DNA of 64,000 bases. Source: Comamonas testosteroni ATCC 11996. Its GTDB lineage: Bacteria; Pseudomonadota; Gammaproteobacteria; Burkholderiales; Burkholderiaceae_C. The DNA is taken from the NCBI RefSeq assembly GCF_000241525.1, contig NZ_AHIL01000026.1, positions 1 through 64,000 of the forward strand, written 5' to 3'. The position numbers and the translations under genes are program-made. Positions 1 through 9,080 of the stretch are shown here, one piece after another (within the stretch, counting starts at the first letter, position 1; every line of letters begins with the position of its first letter). The notes beneath the pieces were generated by a model that saw nothing but the letters and a program-made list of their open reading frames with translations, was not told the origin of the DNA and searched no databases.

Positions 1-39
<39 letters not shown>

Positions 40-82
40 ATTTTGATGCAAAACGGCTTGCAACGACCGCCAGTTCTGAGAT

Positions 83-1312
83 TTATCCAAAAAATTGATA
101 GCAAACCACGATGGCAGCGACCACGCCGGCCAGCTCGGCCACCAGCGCGCAGGGCACGGCATGGCGCGCGCGCTGAATGCCCACGGCACCAAAGTACACG
201 GCCAGCACGTAGAACGTGGTTTCGGTGCTGCCCTGAATCGTGGCTGCAGCCAGAGCTGCAAAACTGTCCACGCCCTGGCTTTGCATGGTCTCGATCAGCA
301 TGGCGCGCGCTGCGCTGCCGGAAAAGGGCTTGACCAGCGCCGTGGGCAGGGCATCGACAAAGCGGGCATCCATGCCCAGGACGTCCACCGTCCAGCGGAT
401 GGCCGACAGCGCATATTCCAGTGCCCCCGAGGCGCGAAACACACCCACGGCGCAAAGCATGGCGACCAGATAGGGCAGAAGGTTTCTGGCCACATCAAAG
501 CCCTCCTTGGCCCCCTCGATAAAGCTGTCGTATACGGCCACCTTGCGCAATGCCCCCAGACCCACGAACAGCACGATCAGCGCAAATAGAGTGAGGTTAC
601 CCATGAGCGAGGAAAGCTGGGCCAGCGCCGCCGCGCTGAGCGTGGCCAGAAAGGCCATGAAGGCTGCCAGCGCCAGCCCCACGGGCAGCAGATAGGCCAG
701 CACCACGGGACTGAACAGGGGCAGCCGCTGCACGAGTGCTACGCTGAACAGGCCCACCAGTGTGGAAGCGGACGTGGCCAGCAGAATCGGCAGGAAGACC
801 AGCGTCGGATCGGCCGCACCCTGCTGCATGCGGTACATGAAGATGGTGACCGGCAGCAGCGTCAGTGACGAGGCATTGAGCACGAGAAACAGGATCTGCG
901 CATTGGTCGCGGTGTCGGGCTTCGGGTTCAGCTCCTGCAGAGCGCGCATGGCCTTGAGGCCCATGGGCGTGGCCGCGTTGTCCAGCCCCAGCCCGTTGGC
1001 GGCAAAGTTCAGCGTGATCAGGCCCAGTGCGGGGTGACCGCGCGGTACCTCGGGCATGAGCTTGGCAAACAGCGGGCCCAGCATTTTTGCCAGCCATTCG
1101 ACCACGCCCGCTTTTTCTGCAATGCGCAGAAAGCCCAGCCACAGCGTGAGCGTGCCAAACAACAGCACCATCACTTCGACGGACAGCCTGGCCATGGCAA
1201 ACAGGGCCTGCACCATGGACGAGAACACATCTGCCTGACCGCCCAGTAGCCACTGCGCGAGCGCAGCTGCCGCTGCCACGAGAAAAAAACCGAGCCACAA
1301 GGCATTGAGCAT
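83..1312 (-). CDS. SpmA/SpmB-like nucleoside-recognition (Gate) domain membrane protein
   Basis: A 409-residue polytopic inner-membrane protein. The N-terminal half carries the SpmA-type motif around residues 102-120 (NFAANGLGLDNAATPMGLK). The C-terminal half carries an SpmB-type stretch (QGSTETTFYVLAVYFG) near its end. In many proteobacteria these two halves, named from Bacillus spore maturation proteins, are fused, and a transport-like role is suspected but not established. I chose the ATG at 1312, which starts a hydrophobic N-terminus; an in-frame start at 1402 would add 30 residues that look non-coding. The neighbour at 1447 is divergent. Confidence 0.85.
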   Translation of the reverse strand: MLNALWLGFFLVAAAAALAQWLLGGQADVFSSMVQALFAMARLSVEVMVLLFGTLTLWLGFLRIAEKAGVVEWLAKMLGPLFAKLMPEVPRGHPALGLITLNFAANGLGLDNAATPMGLKAMRALQELNPKPDTATNAQILFLVLNASSLTLLPVTIFMYRMQQGAADPTLVFLPILLATSASTLVGLFSVALVQRLPLFSPVVLAYLLPVGLALAAFMAFLATLSAAALAQLSSLMGNLTLFALIVLFVGLGALRKVAVYDSFIEGAKEGFDVARNLLPYLVAMLCAVGVFRASGALEYALSAIRWTVDVLGMDARFVDALPTALVKPFSGSAARAMLIETMQSQGVDSFAALAAATIQGSTETTFYVLAVYFGAVGIQRARHAVPCALVAELAGVVAAIVVCYQFFG

Positions 1313-1446
1313 ATAAGCGCCTGTTTTGTACTGCAGCCGATTGTGGCGCGAAACCGGGGCAGCAATGGCACACTGTGGCACCTTGGTTGCCCGGGAGAGC
1401 ATGACGGGCCCTCAGATGTTTTGAATCAGACAGGGACAGTGGACGG

Positions 1447-1872
1447 ATGACAGCAAAGCAAGCTCTCTGGGAGCAGCCCTATGGCAAGGGGCTGGCTCTG
1501 TTGATGTGTCTGTTCGGTTTTCTTGGCCTGATGAGCGGATGGATGTTGCTGGAGGCCGATTTTTCAGACGGCTGGCGCAATGCCGCCAGGATCCAGTGGG
1601 CGCTGGTGCTGCAGGCCATGCTGGCGCTGAACTCGGCCATGTGCTTCACACTGGTGTGGCTGCTGTGGACGCGCAATCGCGCGGCTTTGCTGCTGGGCGT
1701 TCTGTACGTGGTGCTCGGCGTGGTCAGCCAGACTGGCATGTTCTGGTATGTCAGCAGGCTCGGCAGCCAGGTCGATATGCTGTCGCTGGGCCTGTGGCTG
1801 GGAGAGGCCATCTTCTGGTTCTGCATTGTGGGCTATCTCTACTGGCTCAGAAGCCGCGGCGTGCTGCGCTGA
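1447..1872 (+). CDS. Small integral membrane protein of unknown function
   Basis: 141 residues with about four predicted hydrophobic segments (roughly residues 15-35, 48-70, 76-98 and 112-135) and short charged loops; the C-terminus is basic (LRSRGVLR). No family is recognised. It is divergent from the SpmA/SpmB-like gene and convergent with the PQQ dehydrogenase gene, whose stop lies only 7 bp away. Length, start and hydrophobic pattern are consistent with a real inner-membrane protein. Confidence 0.65.
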   Translation: MTAKQALWEQPYGKGLALLMCLFGFLGLMSGWMLLEADFSDGWRNAARIQWALVLQAMLALNSAMCFTLVWLLWTRNRAALLLGVLYVVLGVVSQTGMFWYVSRLGSQVDMLSLGLWLGEAIFWFCIVGYLYWLRSRGVLR

Positions 1873-1879
1873 TCCGAAC

Positions 1880-3022
1880 TCAAGGCGTTGCCAGCACGCG
1901 CATCAATTGCCCATTGGATGAATCGGTGAGCAGGTACAGCAGGCCGTCCGGTCCCTGGCGCACATCGCGTACGCGCTGGCCCAGGCGCGGCAGCAGCACT
2001 TCGGTGGCGGTGACCTTGCCATCGGCAATCTGCAAGCGCTGCAGTTGCATGCCTTTGAGCGCACCCGTGATGAACGAGCCTTTCCAGGCCACGCCATAGC
2101 GCTCGCTGCTCAAATAGGCGAGTCCCGAAGTAGCGATGGACGGTACCCAGTAATGCAGGGGTTGTTCCATGCCCGTCTTTTCGGTGATGCCGGCACCGAT
2201 CTTGCCGCCTCCATAGTTTTCGCCGTATGTGATGACGGGCCAGCCGTAATTCTTGCCCGGCTCGATGCGGTTGAGTTCATCGCCGCCCTGCGGGCCATGC
2301 TCTGTCATCCAGAGCTCGTCTCCTGGCCCCAGCGCCGCACCCTGGCTGTTGCGGTGGCCATAGCTCCAGATCTCGGCCAGCGCATCGGGCCTGCCCGCAA
2401 AGGGATTGTCGCCAGGCACGCTGCCATCCTTGTTGACGCGCACGATCTTGCCCAGATGGGTTTGCAGATTCTGGGCCTCCTGCAGGGCCTTGTAGCGCTC
2501 TCCGAGCGTCAGAAACAGCGAGCCGTCGGGTTTGCCGTTGACTTTGCGTTCCACGATGCGGCAGCCGAAGTGCAAGGCCGAATCGATCTTGGGACGCTGG
2601 CTGAACAGAATCTGCACGTTTTCCAGGGCGCTGGCGTCGGCCGAGAGCCGGGCTTTGGCCAGGGCCGTGCTGTTCTTGCCTCTGTCCGCACCTTGCCCCG
2701 GCTCCGAGAAGCAGAAATAGAGCTGGCGGTTGCTGGCAAAGTCGCTGTCCAGCACCAAGTCCAGCAGGCCGCCTTGCCCGGCGGCGGCGATGGCGGGAAG
2801 GCCTTTGAGAGGTGCGTTGAGCCTACCCCCGGCCTCCACGGTGCGCATGCGGCCGGGGCGCTCCGTGACCAGATAGCGTCCGTCCGGCAAAAAGGCCAGT
2901 GCCCAGGGGTGCTCCAGCCCCGTTGCCACGGTTTGCGTGCTCAGCTCGGCGGCCGCGAGGGTTTGCGAGCCGAGCAGGGCCAGCACACTGCAAGCGAGGG
3001 CGTGAATGGTGATGCGGTGCAT
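1880..3022 (-). CDS. PQQ-dependent aldose sugar dehydrogenase (GSDH/YliI family), exported
   Basis: 380 residues with a cleavable signal peptide (about residues 1-25, ending LAAAE). The beta-propeller glucose/sorbosone dehydrogenase fold is indicated by HPWALAFLPDGRYLVTERPG (39-58), H151 in the ALHFG motif expected at the active site, YGHRN (221-225) and TEHGPQGGDELNRIEPGKNYG (240-260). The family oxidises the C1 of aldoses with soluble PQQ in the periplasm. The start is supported by a strong GGAGG ribosome binding site just upstream. No PQQ synthesis genes are in the window, so the cofactor source cannot be judged. Confidence 0.92.
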   Translation of the reverse strand: MHRITIHALACSVLALLGSQTLAAAELSTQTVATGLEHPWALAFLPDGRYLVTERPGRMRTVEAGGRLNAPLKGLPAIAAAGQGGLLDLVLDSDFASNRQLYFCFSEPGQGADRGKNSTALAKARLSADASALENVQILFSQRPKIDSALHFGCRIVERKVNGKPDGSLFLTLGERYKALQEAQNLQTHLGKIVRVNKDGSVPGDNPFAGRPDALAEIWSYGHRNSQGAALGPGDELWMTEHGPQGGDELNRIEPGKNYGWPVITYGENYGGGKIGAGITEKTGMEQPLHYWVPSIATSGLAYLSSERYGVAWKGSFITGALKGMQLQRLQIADGKVTATEVLLPRLGQRVRDVRQGPDGLLYLLTDSSNGQLMRVLATP

Positions 3023-3209
3023 TTTTTCCTCCTGGGTGGGCGGTCAACTGCTTGCTATTTGCCTGTATTTATGACCCGGACTTGATGCAGTTTGCCGACA
3101 AAAGATCGCGCGCAGGTGTATAAATCCGGCTTTTGCTCGCCGATGTTTTGGCGGGCGGCTTGCGTGTGCATAGCGCGGGTTTTGACAACATTCAACAAGG
3201 AACGCAGCC

Positions 3210-3914
3210 ATGGGCGCGCAATGGAAAGCAAAGGGCAAGGCGCTGGTCGCCGATGCCAAGGGTAAGCTGTTTGGCAAGCTGGTCAAGGAAATCATGGTTG
3301 CAGCCCGTCTGGGCGGCGGCGACCCTGCTGCCAACTCGCGCCTGCGTATGGCGGTGGAAGCGGCCCGCAAGGCTTCCATGCCCAAGGACACGCTGGATCG
3401 CGCCATCAAGAAGGGCGCCGGCGTTGGTGCCGACGCCGTGAACTATTCCAGCGTGCTGTTTGAAGGCTATGCCCCTCATCGCGTGCCCGTGATGGTGGAA
3501 TGTCTGACCGACAATCCCAATCGCACGGCTCCCAATATGCGTGTCTGCTTCCGCAAGGGCCAGATGAGCGCCGTGGCCTGGGATTTTGACCATGTGGGCA
3601 TGATCGAAGGCGAGCCTGAAAACGGTGCCGACGTCGAAATGGCCGCCATCGAAGCCGGCGCGCAAGACTTCGAAGCTGGCGAAGAAGAAGGCACCACCCT
3701 GTTCATTACCGATATTGCCGATCTGGACGCAGTGAGCAAGGCTTTGCCCGCGCAAGGCATCAAGGTGCTGTCGGTCAAGCTGGGCTACAAGGCCAAGAAC
3801 CCCATCAGCATGAGCAGCCTGTCTGCCGAGCAGCAGGAAGAAGTGCAGGAATTCCTGGCCGGTCTGGAAAACGACGACGATGTGCAGCATGTCTACGCAG
3901 GTCTGGTGGACTGA
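3210..3914 (+). CDS. YebC/PmpR family transcriptional regulator or translation factor (divergent paralogue)
   Basis: 234 residues matching the YebC/TACO1 family over the full length: N-terminal [11 protein letters not shown], then [27 protein letters not shown], and a late [15 protein letters not shown] ending. The N-terminus differs from the canonical [14 protein letters not shown] form, which is encoded by a second copy at 45436 in this window. The family has been described both as DNA-binding regulators and as ribosome-associated factors that help translation of proline stretches. A good AAGGAA ribosome binding site precedes the ATG. It is a single-gene unit followed by a strong terminator. 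Confidence 0.9.
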   Translation: MGAQWKAKGKALVADAKGKLFGKLVKEIMVAARLGGGDPAANSRLRMAVEAARKASMPKDTLDRAIKKGAGVGADAVNYSSVLFEGYAPHRVPVMVECLTDNPNRTAPNMRVCFRKGQMSAVAWDFDHVGMIEGEPENGADVEMAAIEAGAQDFEAGEEEGTTLFITDIADLDAVSKALPAQGIKVLSVKLGYKAKNPISMSSLSAEQQEEVQEFLAGLENDDDVQHVYAGLVD

Positions 3915-3936
3915 AGTCATCGCAGCACGGCAAAAC

Positions 3937-3963
3937 GAGCGGCCCCGGGGTCGCTCTTTTTTT
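3937..3963 (+). terminator. Rho-independent terminator after the first YebC-family gene
   Basis: GAGCGGCCCC pairs with GGGGTCGCTC (one G-T pair) and is followed directly by seven T residues. It lies 22 bp after the yebC-like stop codon. Confidence 0.85.
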
Positions 3964-4044
3964 GCCCCGAGTCGACCCCAGCCAGCGGCCCGGCAGCCGC
4001 TTTCTATACTGCAAGCCTGCTGAACTGTCTTGTGGATCGACTTC

Positions 4045-5919
4045 ATGGTTTTTTTACCTCGCATTCCCGCGCCTGTTTCCCTGACCGCTATGGCGGTGGC
4101 CTTGTTGCTGGCGGGCCCTGCGCCGCAGGCGGCCGAGCCTGAAAGGCTGACGGGGGTTGCGCGACAGGCGGACTCGCCTGCCGAACAGGATTCGCCTTTT
4201 TTCAGGCTGCGCCGTGCCGTAGTCGAGGCCGCGCAGGCCAAACGCTGGGACGATGCCATCGCCCAGGCGCGCAAGCTGCTGGACATGACGCTGCCACGCG
4301 GCAATCCTTACGAGCAGCTCGATGCATCGGGCTTGCTCTACGCCTTGCTCTATCAGCAAGGGCAGTACGCGCAGGCCGTGTTGCAGACCGACCAGATGAT
4401 AGCTCTGGCCGCAGCCGACGGTTACGGCCCGGTCAGCGGTCAGATGCAGGCGCTGATACAGCGTGGTCTGACGGCCGCCATGATGGCTGGCGATCAGGGC
4501 GCACTGGCTCGTTATCTGCAGGCGCTCCAGCAGGAGTCCAAGGCCTTTGCTCCGCTGTGGCAGTGGAATACTGCAGACCAGCAACTGCACTACCAGGCCG
4601 CTCAGTTCAGCGTGCCGCTGGTGCAGGGGCGCTGGGTACTGGTCCAGCTGGAGCCGGCCAGGGATCGCAAAGAGGTCGCGAATCTGGAGTATGTCTACCT
4701 GAAGCCCGATGGCAGGCGCCTGCGGGTCCGCATGCGGCTCGGCTATGACGATGGTCTGAAAGACATGGACGCAGCAGCCAGGCAGAAGTCGTTGCAGCAG
4801 GAACGTGGCATTTTTGCCAGCGAGCAGACGCCAGAGCCTGGGCTGAGGCTGCCGGCCCTGCCGTTCGCCGATGCAGTGCAAAGCCAGCAGGCCAGCCGCG
4901 AGAAGAGAGAGGAGGGGAGGCCCGACATCCTGCATCTGGATTGGGGGCTGGTGCGCGGCAACTGGAAACTGAGCCTGCACGCCGAGCAAATGGACAGCGA
5001 GCGTGATAGCGCGCTGCTGCAGCTGCCCCAGCTGTGGCAGGCCATGCAATGGCCCAAAGCGCCCGAGCTGCCGCCAGAACTACCGCGCCAGGAGCGCGAG
5101 GTGAGTCATGCCTGGCGGGTCGATGAAGACTGGCCCAGGGCCGGGCAACTGGCCCGCGCGGCCCTGGCCGATGCCCAGTTCCCCGCCGAGCTGGCGCGCC
5201 TGAATACGGTGGCTGGCATCTCGGCCTTCAAGGCCGGTCAGCAAGCCGAGGCTGGCCGCTATCTGGATCGGGCTCTGCAGGCCTGGCCCTATGTCAGCTT
5301 GTTCAGGCTGGAGTCCGAGCTGGTGGACCAGGCTCAGCAATATGGGGCTGAGCTGGCGGCGCAGCAGGGCCGCGACGCCGATGCCGCTCGACTGATGCGC
5401 CAGTACCTGCGCAATGCGGGCGGGCTGCAGAACATCTGGGTGCAGGCCCAGGACCCACAGGTGGCCGACCTGGAAAATCGTCGCACCGGCATGGTGCTGC
5501 CCATGCGCGCAGCAGGCTTTCATCTGCAGGAGCCTAAGGATTCGCAGCGCATGATGTACCGCGATCTGATGACCGGGCAGCAACTGGGCTTGACCACTGG
5601 GCTGAAGATCCCCGAGTCCGACGAGGTGCAGGAAAAGCTGCTGCGCACCGCGCTGGAAAAGCAGTTCCGCTTGAAGGCGGGGAGCTTGAAGAAGCGCAAC
5701 TTCACTGCACAGACGCGCTCCAGGGACCGACGGCCTGAAGGCCGTGAATGGACGTTTGAAGTGAGCCCGCAGGAGAGCAGGTCGGGCGCAGCTCCCGTCA
5801 AGCATGTCGTCTTCTGGATTGTCGACCAGGGCGAAAGCCGCGCCATCCTGCGCGCCTCGGTGGTGAGCTTGCGCGAGCAAACCCGGGCCGAGCAGCTGGC
5901 CCAGGCGCTGAGCTGGTAG
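4045..5919 (+). CDS. Large exported protein of unknown function, Ala/Gln-rich helical
   Basis: 624 residues from the ATG at 4045; an in-frame TTG at 4030 would add five residues. A signal peptide is visible (about residues 1-31, hydrophobic core VSLTAMAVALLLAG, then APQAAEP). The mature part is rich in Ala, Gln, Leu and Arg and has alternating helices (around 60-170 and 355-460) that resemble TPR-like repeats, for example LNTVAGISAFKAGQQAEAGRYLDRALQ. No catalytic motif is recognised. It stands alone between a terminator and a convergent epimerase-like gene. A periplasmic scaffold role is possible but unsupported. Confidence 0.75.
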   Translation: MVFLPRIPAPVSLTAMAVALLLAGPAPQAAEPERLTGVARQADSPAEQDSPFFRLRRAVVEAAQAKRWDDAIAQARKLLDMTLPRGNPYEQLDASGLLYALLYQQGQYAQAVLQTDQMIALAAADGYGPVSGQMQALIQRGLTAAMMAGDQGALARYLQALQQESKAFAPLWQWNTADQQLHYQAAQFSVPLVQGRWVLVQLEPARDRKEVANLEYVYLKPDGRRLRVRMRLGYDDGLKDMDAAARQKSLQQERGIFASEQTPEPGLRLPALPFADAVQSQQASREKREEGRPDILHLDWGLVRGNWKLSLHAEQMDSERDSALLQLPQLWQAMQWPKAPELPPELPRQEREVSHAWRVDEDWPRAGQLARAALADAQFPAELARLNTVAGISAFKAGQQAEAGRYLDRALQAWPYVSLFRLESELVDQAQQYGAELAAQQGRDADAARLMRQYLRNAGGLQNIWVQAQDPQVADLENRRTGMVLPMRAAGFHLQEPKDSQRMMYRDLMTGQQLGLTTGLKIPESDEVQEKLLRTALEKQFRLKAGSLKKRNFTAQTRSRDRRPEGREWTFEVSPQESRSGAAPVKHVVFWIVDQGESRAILRASVVSLREQTRAEQLAQALSW

Positions 5920-5937
5920 CTCTTTAATTATCGATTC

Positions 5938-6912
5938 TTATTTGATAGCTGCTTCCGAAGGCTGGGCAAGGGATTGCTGCTGATTTCTATGAAATTCATC
6001 GGCAATCAGGGCTAGCCCCTGCCGGTAGCTGGTGACAGCAAACCCCGGAAATGCCTGCTTGAATTTGCTGGAGTCAAACAGATTGTCGTGGGCATAGCGG
6101 GGCAGTAGCTCTTGCAGCTCGGCCACGGGTTTGGAGATCAGGCCGGCTGCGCTCAGTGCCCAGCGGGGCAGCCTGTGATGGCGGCAAGAGCGGCCGAAGC
6201 TCTGGCTGGCCCAGTCGATCAGCTGCTTGTAGTTGGGGCGTGCATCGTCGCATGGCAGATGCCAGGTCTGCCCATAAGCATCGGGCGTGTTGCCCAGCAA
6301 GGCCAGAGCCCTGCTGGCATCGGGGGTCCAGATCAGGGTGCGCAGGCGGTCGTCTCGCACCGGGGCCAGCGGTGTCTTGCCGGCCTTGAGCCTGTCAATC
6401 ACCAAGGTGTTGGTAATGCTCTGCGTCTGGGCCGGGCCGTAGAACTCGGGCGCCCGCGCTATCAGCACGGGAATCTCCCCGCGTGCCATCTCGGACAGCA
6501 CCATCTCGGCCATGGCGGCGCGCACCCGGCCTTTGCGCCCCACGGGAGCGAATGCGGTCTGCTCGGTCTGCAGCTGCGCGTTCTGCGGATACATATAGGT
6601 GTTGTCGAAATAGACGAATGGGGTGCCTGCAGCGCGGCTGGCTGTCAGGGCGTTGTGCAGCATGCTTGGAAACTGCTGCTCCCAAAGCTGGGTATCGGGA
6701 GGCAGGCCTGCGGTGAAATACACCACGCTGCTGCCCTGAACGGCTCTGGCTGTTTGCTCGGCATCGAGCAGATCGGCGGCTTCGAGCAGATCCGTGTCAT
6801 GTACCTTGCGCGGCCTGCGGCTCACCAGCTTGAGTTCATCGCTGTAGTTGCGCTTGAGTTCGCGCGCCAGCTCGGTGGCGATCTGCCCGTTGGCGCCCAA
6901 TATGGTCTGCAT
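5938..6912 (-). CDS. NAD(P)-binding epimerase/dehydratase-like protein (atypical SDR)
   Basis: 324 residues beginning MQTILGANGQIATELAREL, a Rossmann nucleotide-binding loop of the GxxGxxG kind near residues 6-12. RAPEFYGP and a WTPDASRALALL stretch are as in NAD-dependent epimerase/dehydratase proteins acting on nucleoside-sugar-like or unknown substrates. A strong AAGGAG ribosome binding site precedes the start. Upstream, at 6965-6995, lies a promoter with a 19-bp spacer and a dyad matching two other sites in this window, suggesting MerR-family control. The final codons (AAIK, stop) are supplied by a dispersed intergenic repeat. Confidence 0.82.
   Translation of the reverse strand: MQTILGANGQIATELARELKRNYSDELKLVSRRPRKVHDTDLLEAADLLDAEQTARAVQGSSVVYFTAGLPPDTQLWEQQFPSMLHNALTASRAAGTPFVYFDNTYMYPQNAQLQTEQTAFAPVGRKGRVRAAMAEMVLSEMARGEIPVLIARAPEFYGPAQTQSITNTLVIDRLKAGKTPLAPVRDDRLRTLIWTPDASRALALLGNTPDAYGQTWHLPCDDARPNYKQLIDWASQSFGRSCRHHRLPRWALSAAGLISKPVAELQELLPRYAHDNLFDSSKFKQAFPGFAVTSYRQGLALIADEFHRNQQQSLAQPSEAAIK
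5941..5958. repeat. Partial Comamonadaceae-type repeat at the epimerase 3' end
   Basis: TTTGATAGCTGCTTCC, forming the last codons of the epimerase-like gene. Confidence 0.6.
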
Positions 6913-6948
6913 TCCTGCTCCTTGATGGATAGCTTCACCAGCCTTGAT

Positions 6949-7015
6949 GACTGGGAATGATGCAAGCGTAAGCTTGAAGCTTGGTTCAAGGTCAAGCGCA
7001 ATTTGCGCAGGAATG
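6949..7015 (+). repeat. Copy of the merR leader without a merR gene
   Basis: Aligns without gaps to 35506-35572, 55 of 67 bases identical, ending in an ATG at 7013, but the sequence after it does not encode a MerR protein. It suggests loss of a merR gene that was once divergent from the epimerase-like gene, or a duplicated control region. Confidence 0.8.
6965..6995 (-). promoter_or_regulatory. MerR-type promoter upstream of the epimerase-like gene
   Basis: On the minus strand TTGACC (-35; 6990-6995) and TACGCT (-10; 6965-6970) are separated by exactly 19 bp. The spacer holds the dyad TTGAA-N9-TTCAA. MerR-family activators typically act on promoters with over-long 19-20 bp spacers containing a dyad. 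The same arrangement occurs at 35522-35552 and 36721-36751. Confidence 0.7.
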
Positions 7016-7117
7016 ACGGGTCCGCCCGCCCGGCCGGGAAGAGCACAGGCCTGGGCGAGGAATAGCGCTCAACACCAGCAGCTCCAATCAGGCAGTCATC
7101 GACTCACAGCTTTGCGC

Positions 7118-8008
7118 TCAGTTCAACTGCTGGATATGAACCAGTCGCAATGCCCTCTGGAATTCCTGAGCCATGGCAGAAAGTGCCTTGCCCCGTCGCG
7201 AGATCAAGCCGATGCTGCGAAGTACCTGCGGCTCTACCAATGGGATGCCGCAGAGATCGGTCCCGCTGATTGCATGCTGAGGGACTGCGCCCACGCCCAC
7301 CCCGCGCCGAACCAGGCTTAGCAGGCTGGGGACATGTTGAACCTCGCATACCCAATGGGGTTGGGTGACGGTGTTTGACAGAGCCTGGTCGATGAGCAGT
7401 CGGTTCCTGCTGCCTTGTGCTTGAGTGACACAGTCTTGATGTGCCAGTTCACTCCAGCTGATGCTGCTGCGGGTGGCCAGAGGATGGTCTTTGCGGCAGG
7501 CCAGCACAAAAGACTCCGAAGCCAGTTCTTCGAAGTCGAGGTCAGGTTCGCTGGCTCCGAGATAGCCGATTCCGAAATCCACTTCCGAGCGCGCCACGGT
7601 CAGCAGGATGTCTGCAGCGGGTTGGTCCAGGATGCGCAGCCGAATGCGGGGGAACTGCTTCTTGATCTGATGGATGGCGCTCGCCACCACCGTATCCACG
7701 ACAGAAGGGATGCAGGCAATGGTCACCAGACCGTGCAGCCGTTCGTTGAGTTCGGTCATCCCTATCAGCGAGGCCTCCAGTTCGGCCAGCACATGCTGGG
7801 CACGAGGCAGGAAAACACGTCCCATGGCATTGAGCTCCACTTTGCGAGTGGTGCGCTCCAGAAGCTTGAGCGACAGGGCTTGCTCCAGTTTTTCGACCCG
7901 TCTCGATAAGGCCGGTTGAGAGATGTGCAGCAACTCGGCTGCGCGCCTGAAACTGGCCAGCTCTGCCACAGCCACAAAGGCTTTGAGATCAGCAATGTCG
8001 AAATTCAT
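7118..8008 (-). CDS. LysR-family transcriptional regulator
   Basis: 296 residues with the LysR winged helix at the N-terminus (LKAFVAVAELASFRRAAELL, then ISQPALSRRVEKLEQALSLKLLERTTRKV, about residues 8-57) and a periplasmic-binding-protein-like effector domain from about 90 to 290. It is divergent from the Bug receptor gene at 8101 with a 92-bp AT-rich intergenic region, the classic arrangement for a regulator controlling its neighbour and itself. The inducer is unknown; the linked genes suggest an organic acid. Confidence 0.92.
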   Translation of the reverse strand: MNFDIADLKAFVAVAELASFRRAAELLHISQPALSRRVEKLEQALSLKLLERTTRKVELNAMGRVFLPRAQHVLAELEASLIGMTELNERLHGLVTIACIPSVVDTVVASAIHQIKKQFPRIRLRILDQPAADILLTVARSEVDFGIGYLGASEPDLDFEELASESFVLACRKDHPLATRSSISWSELAHQDCVTQAQGSRNRLLIDQALSNTVTQPHWVCEVQHVPSLLSLVRRGVGVGAVPQHAISGTDLCGIPLVEPQVLRSIGLISRRGKALSAMAQEFQRALRLVHIQQLN

Positions 8009-8100
8009 TTGAAAAACGCATCAATGAGAAGATTTTTTGCAATTTACTGCATTAATTAAATCACTGATCATTTGCCCAGAACATAAGAAACGGAGACGAA

Positions 8101-9078
8101 ATGCAAGGCTTGGGTGATTTCAGAAAAGCGTGGCTCGCCGCAGCCGCTGGATTGATGCTGGTGAACTCGGCAGCAGCTCAGGGAAAGTGGCCCGAGCGTC
8201 CCATCACGCTGGTTGTTCCTTTTGTGGCCGGTGGCGGTACAGACAGCATCGCACGTGACATTGCCAGCCAGTTGTCAAATCGCTTTGGCCAGCCAGTTGT
8301 CGTTGACAACAAGGGTGGGGCAGGTGGCTCCATAGGTGCGAACTTTGTGGCAAAAGCCAAGCCCGATGGCTACACGCTGCTGTTTGCGACATCCACTTTC
8401 GCGACGAACGCAGCCATTGATCCCAAGCTGCCCTACAAGCCGGAAAGTGACTTTGCTCCGGTGGCAATGATCGGTCGTGGGCCTCTGCTTCTGGTAACCA
8501 ACAAGGCTTTGGGGGCGAAGTCGGTCGCGGATCTGCCAAAGATTGCCAAAACACGCGAAGGCGGCATCAATTACTGTTCAGCCGGCGCAGGCAGCATCAA
8601 CCACCTGTCTGGCGAACTTTTCAGGCAGCAGGCGACGCTTCCAATGACGCATGTCCCCTTCAAAGGCAGCGGCCCTGCTGCGCTGGAACTGCTGGCAGGT
8701 CGTGTGGATGCATTCTTTGCCACGGTGCCGACCATTCTTCCGCACCTCAAGACCGGCAAGCTGGAGCTTCTGGCCGTCACCAGTGCTCAGCGCTCCAGCC
8801 TGTTTCCGCAGGTGCCCACCATGGCAGAAGCCGGAATCAAGGGCTATGACGTGACCACATGGTGGGGTGTGCTTGCACCCGCCGGGGTGTCACCAGAGAT
8901 CGTGAATCAGCTCAATCAAGCCGTCAATGCAGCCGCCGCCGCTGAGCCAGTGCGCTCGCGTCTCAAGCATGAAGGCGCAACGCCTATTTCCCTGAGCCCG
9001 AAGGCCTTTGCCGCGGAACTTCACGATGAGCTGGGCAAGTGGAAAGCCGTGGCAAGCAAGCCTGGCATGGAGCTCTGA
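8101..9078 (+). CDS. Bug/TctC-family tripartite tricarboxylate transporter solute receptor 1
   Basis: 325 residues with a signal peptide (MLVNSAAAQG cleavage region near residue 29) followed by WPERPITLVVPFVAGGGTDSIAR, the standard Bug opening, then FGQPVVVDNKGGAGGSIGA. Bug proteins bind small carboxylates or amides in the periplasm. GGAGA before the ATG is the ribosome binding site. The two membrane components TctA and TctB are not nearby, as is common for expanded Bug families. It is the first gene of the cluster divergent from the LysR regulator, and the next gene starts 2 bp after its stop. Confidence 0.92.
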   Translation: MQGLGDFRKAWLAAAAGLMLVNSAAAQGKWPERPITLVVPFVAGGGTDSIARDIASQLSNRFGQPVVVDNKGGAGGSIGANFVAKAKPDGYTLLFATSTFATNAAIDPKLPYKPESDFAPVAMIGRGPLLLVTNKALGAKSVADLPKIAKTREGGINYCSAGAGSINHLSGELFRQQATLPMTHVPFKGSGPAALELLAGRVDAFFATVPTILPHLKTGKLELLAVTSAQRSSLFPQVPTMAEAGIKGYDVTTWWGVLAPAGVSPEIVNQLNQAVNAAAAAEPVRSRLKHEGATPISLSPKAFAAELHDELGKWKAVASKPGMEL

Positions 9079-9080
9079 GC

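Noticed and set aside
8009..8100. TGCAATTTACTGCA near-palindrome in the LysR-Bug intergenic region as LysR operator
   Set aside because: Too short and AT-rich to separate from chance; position is plausible but no T-N11-A site stands out.
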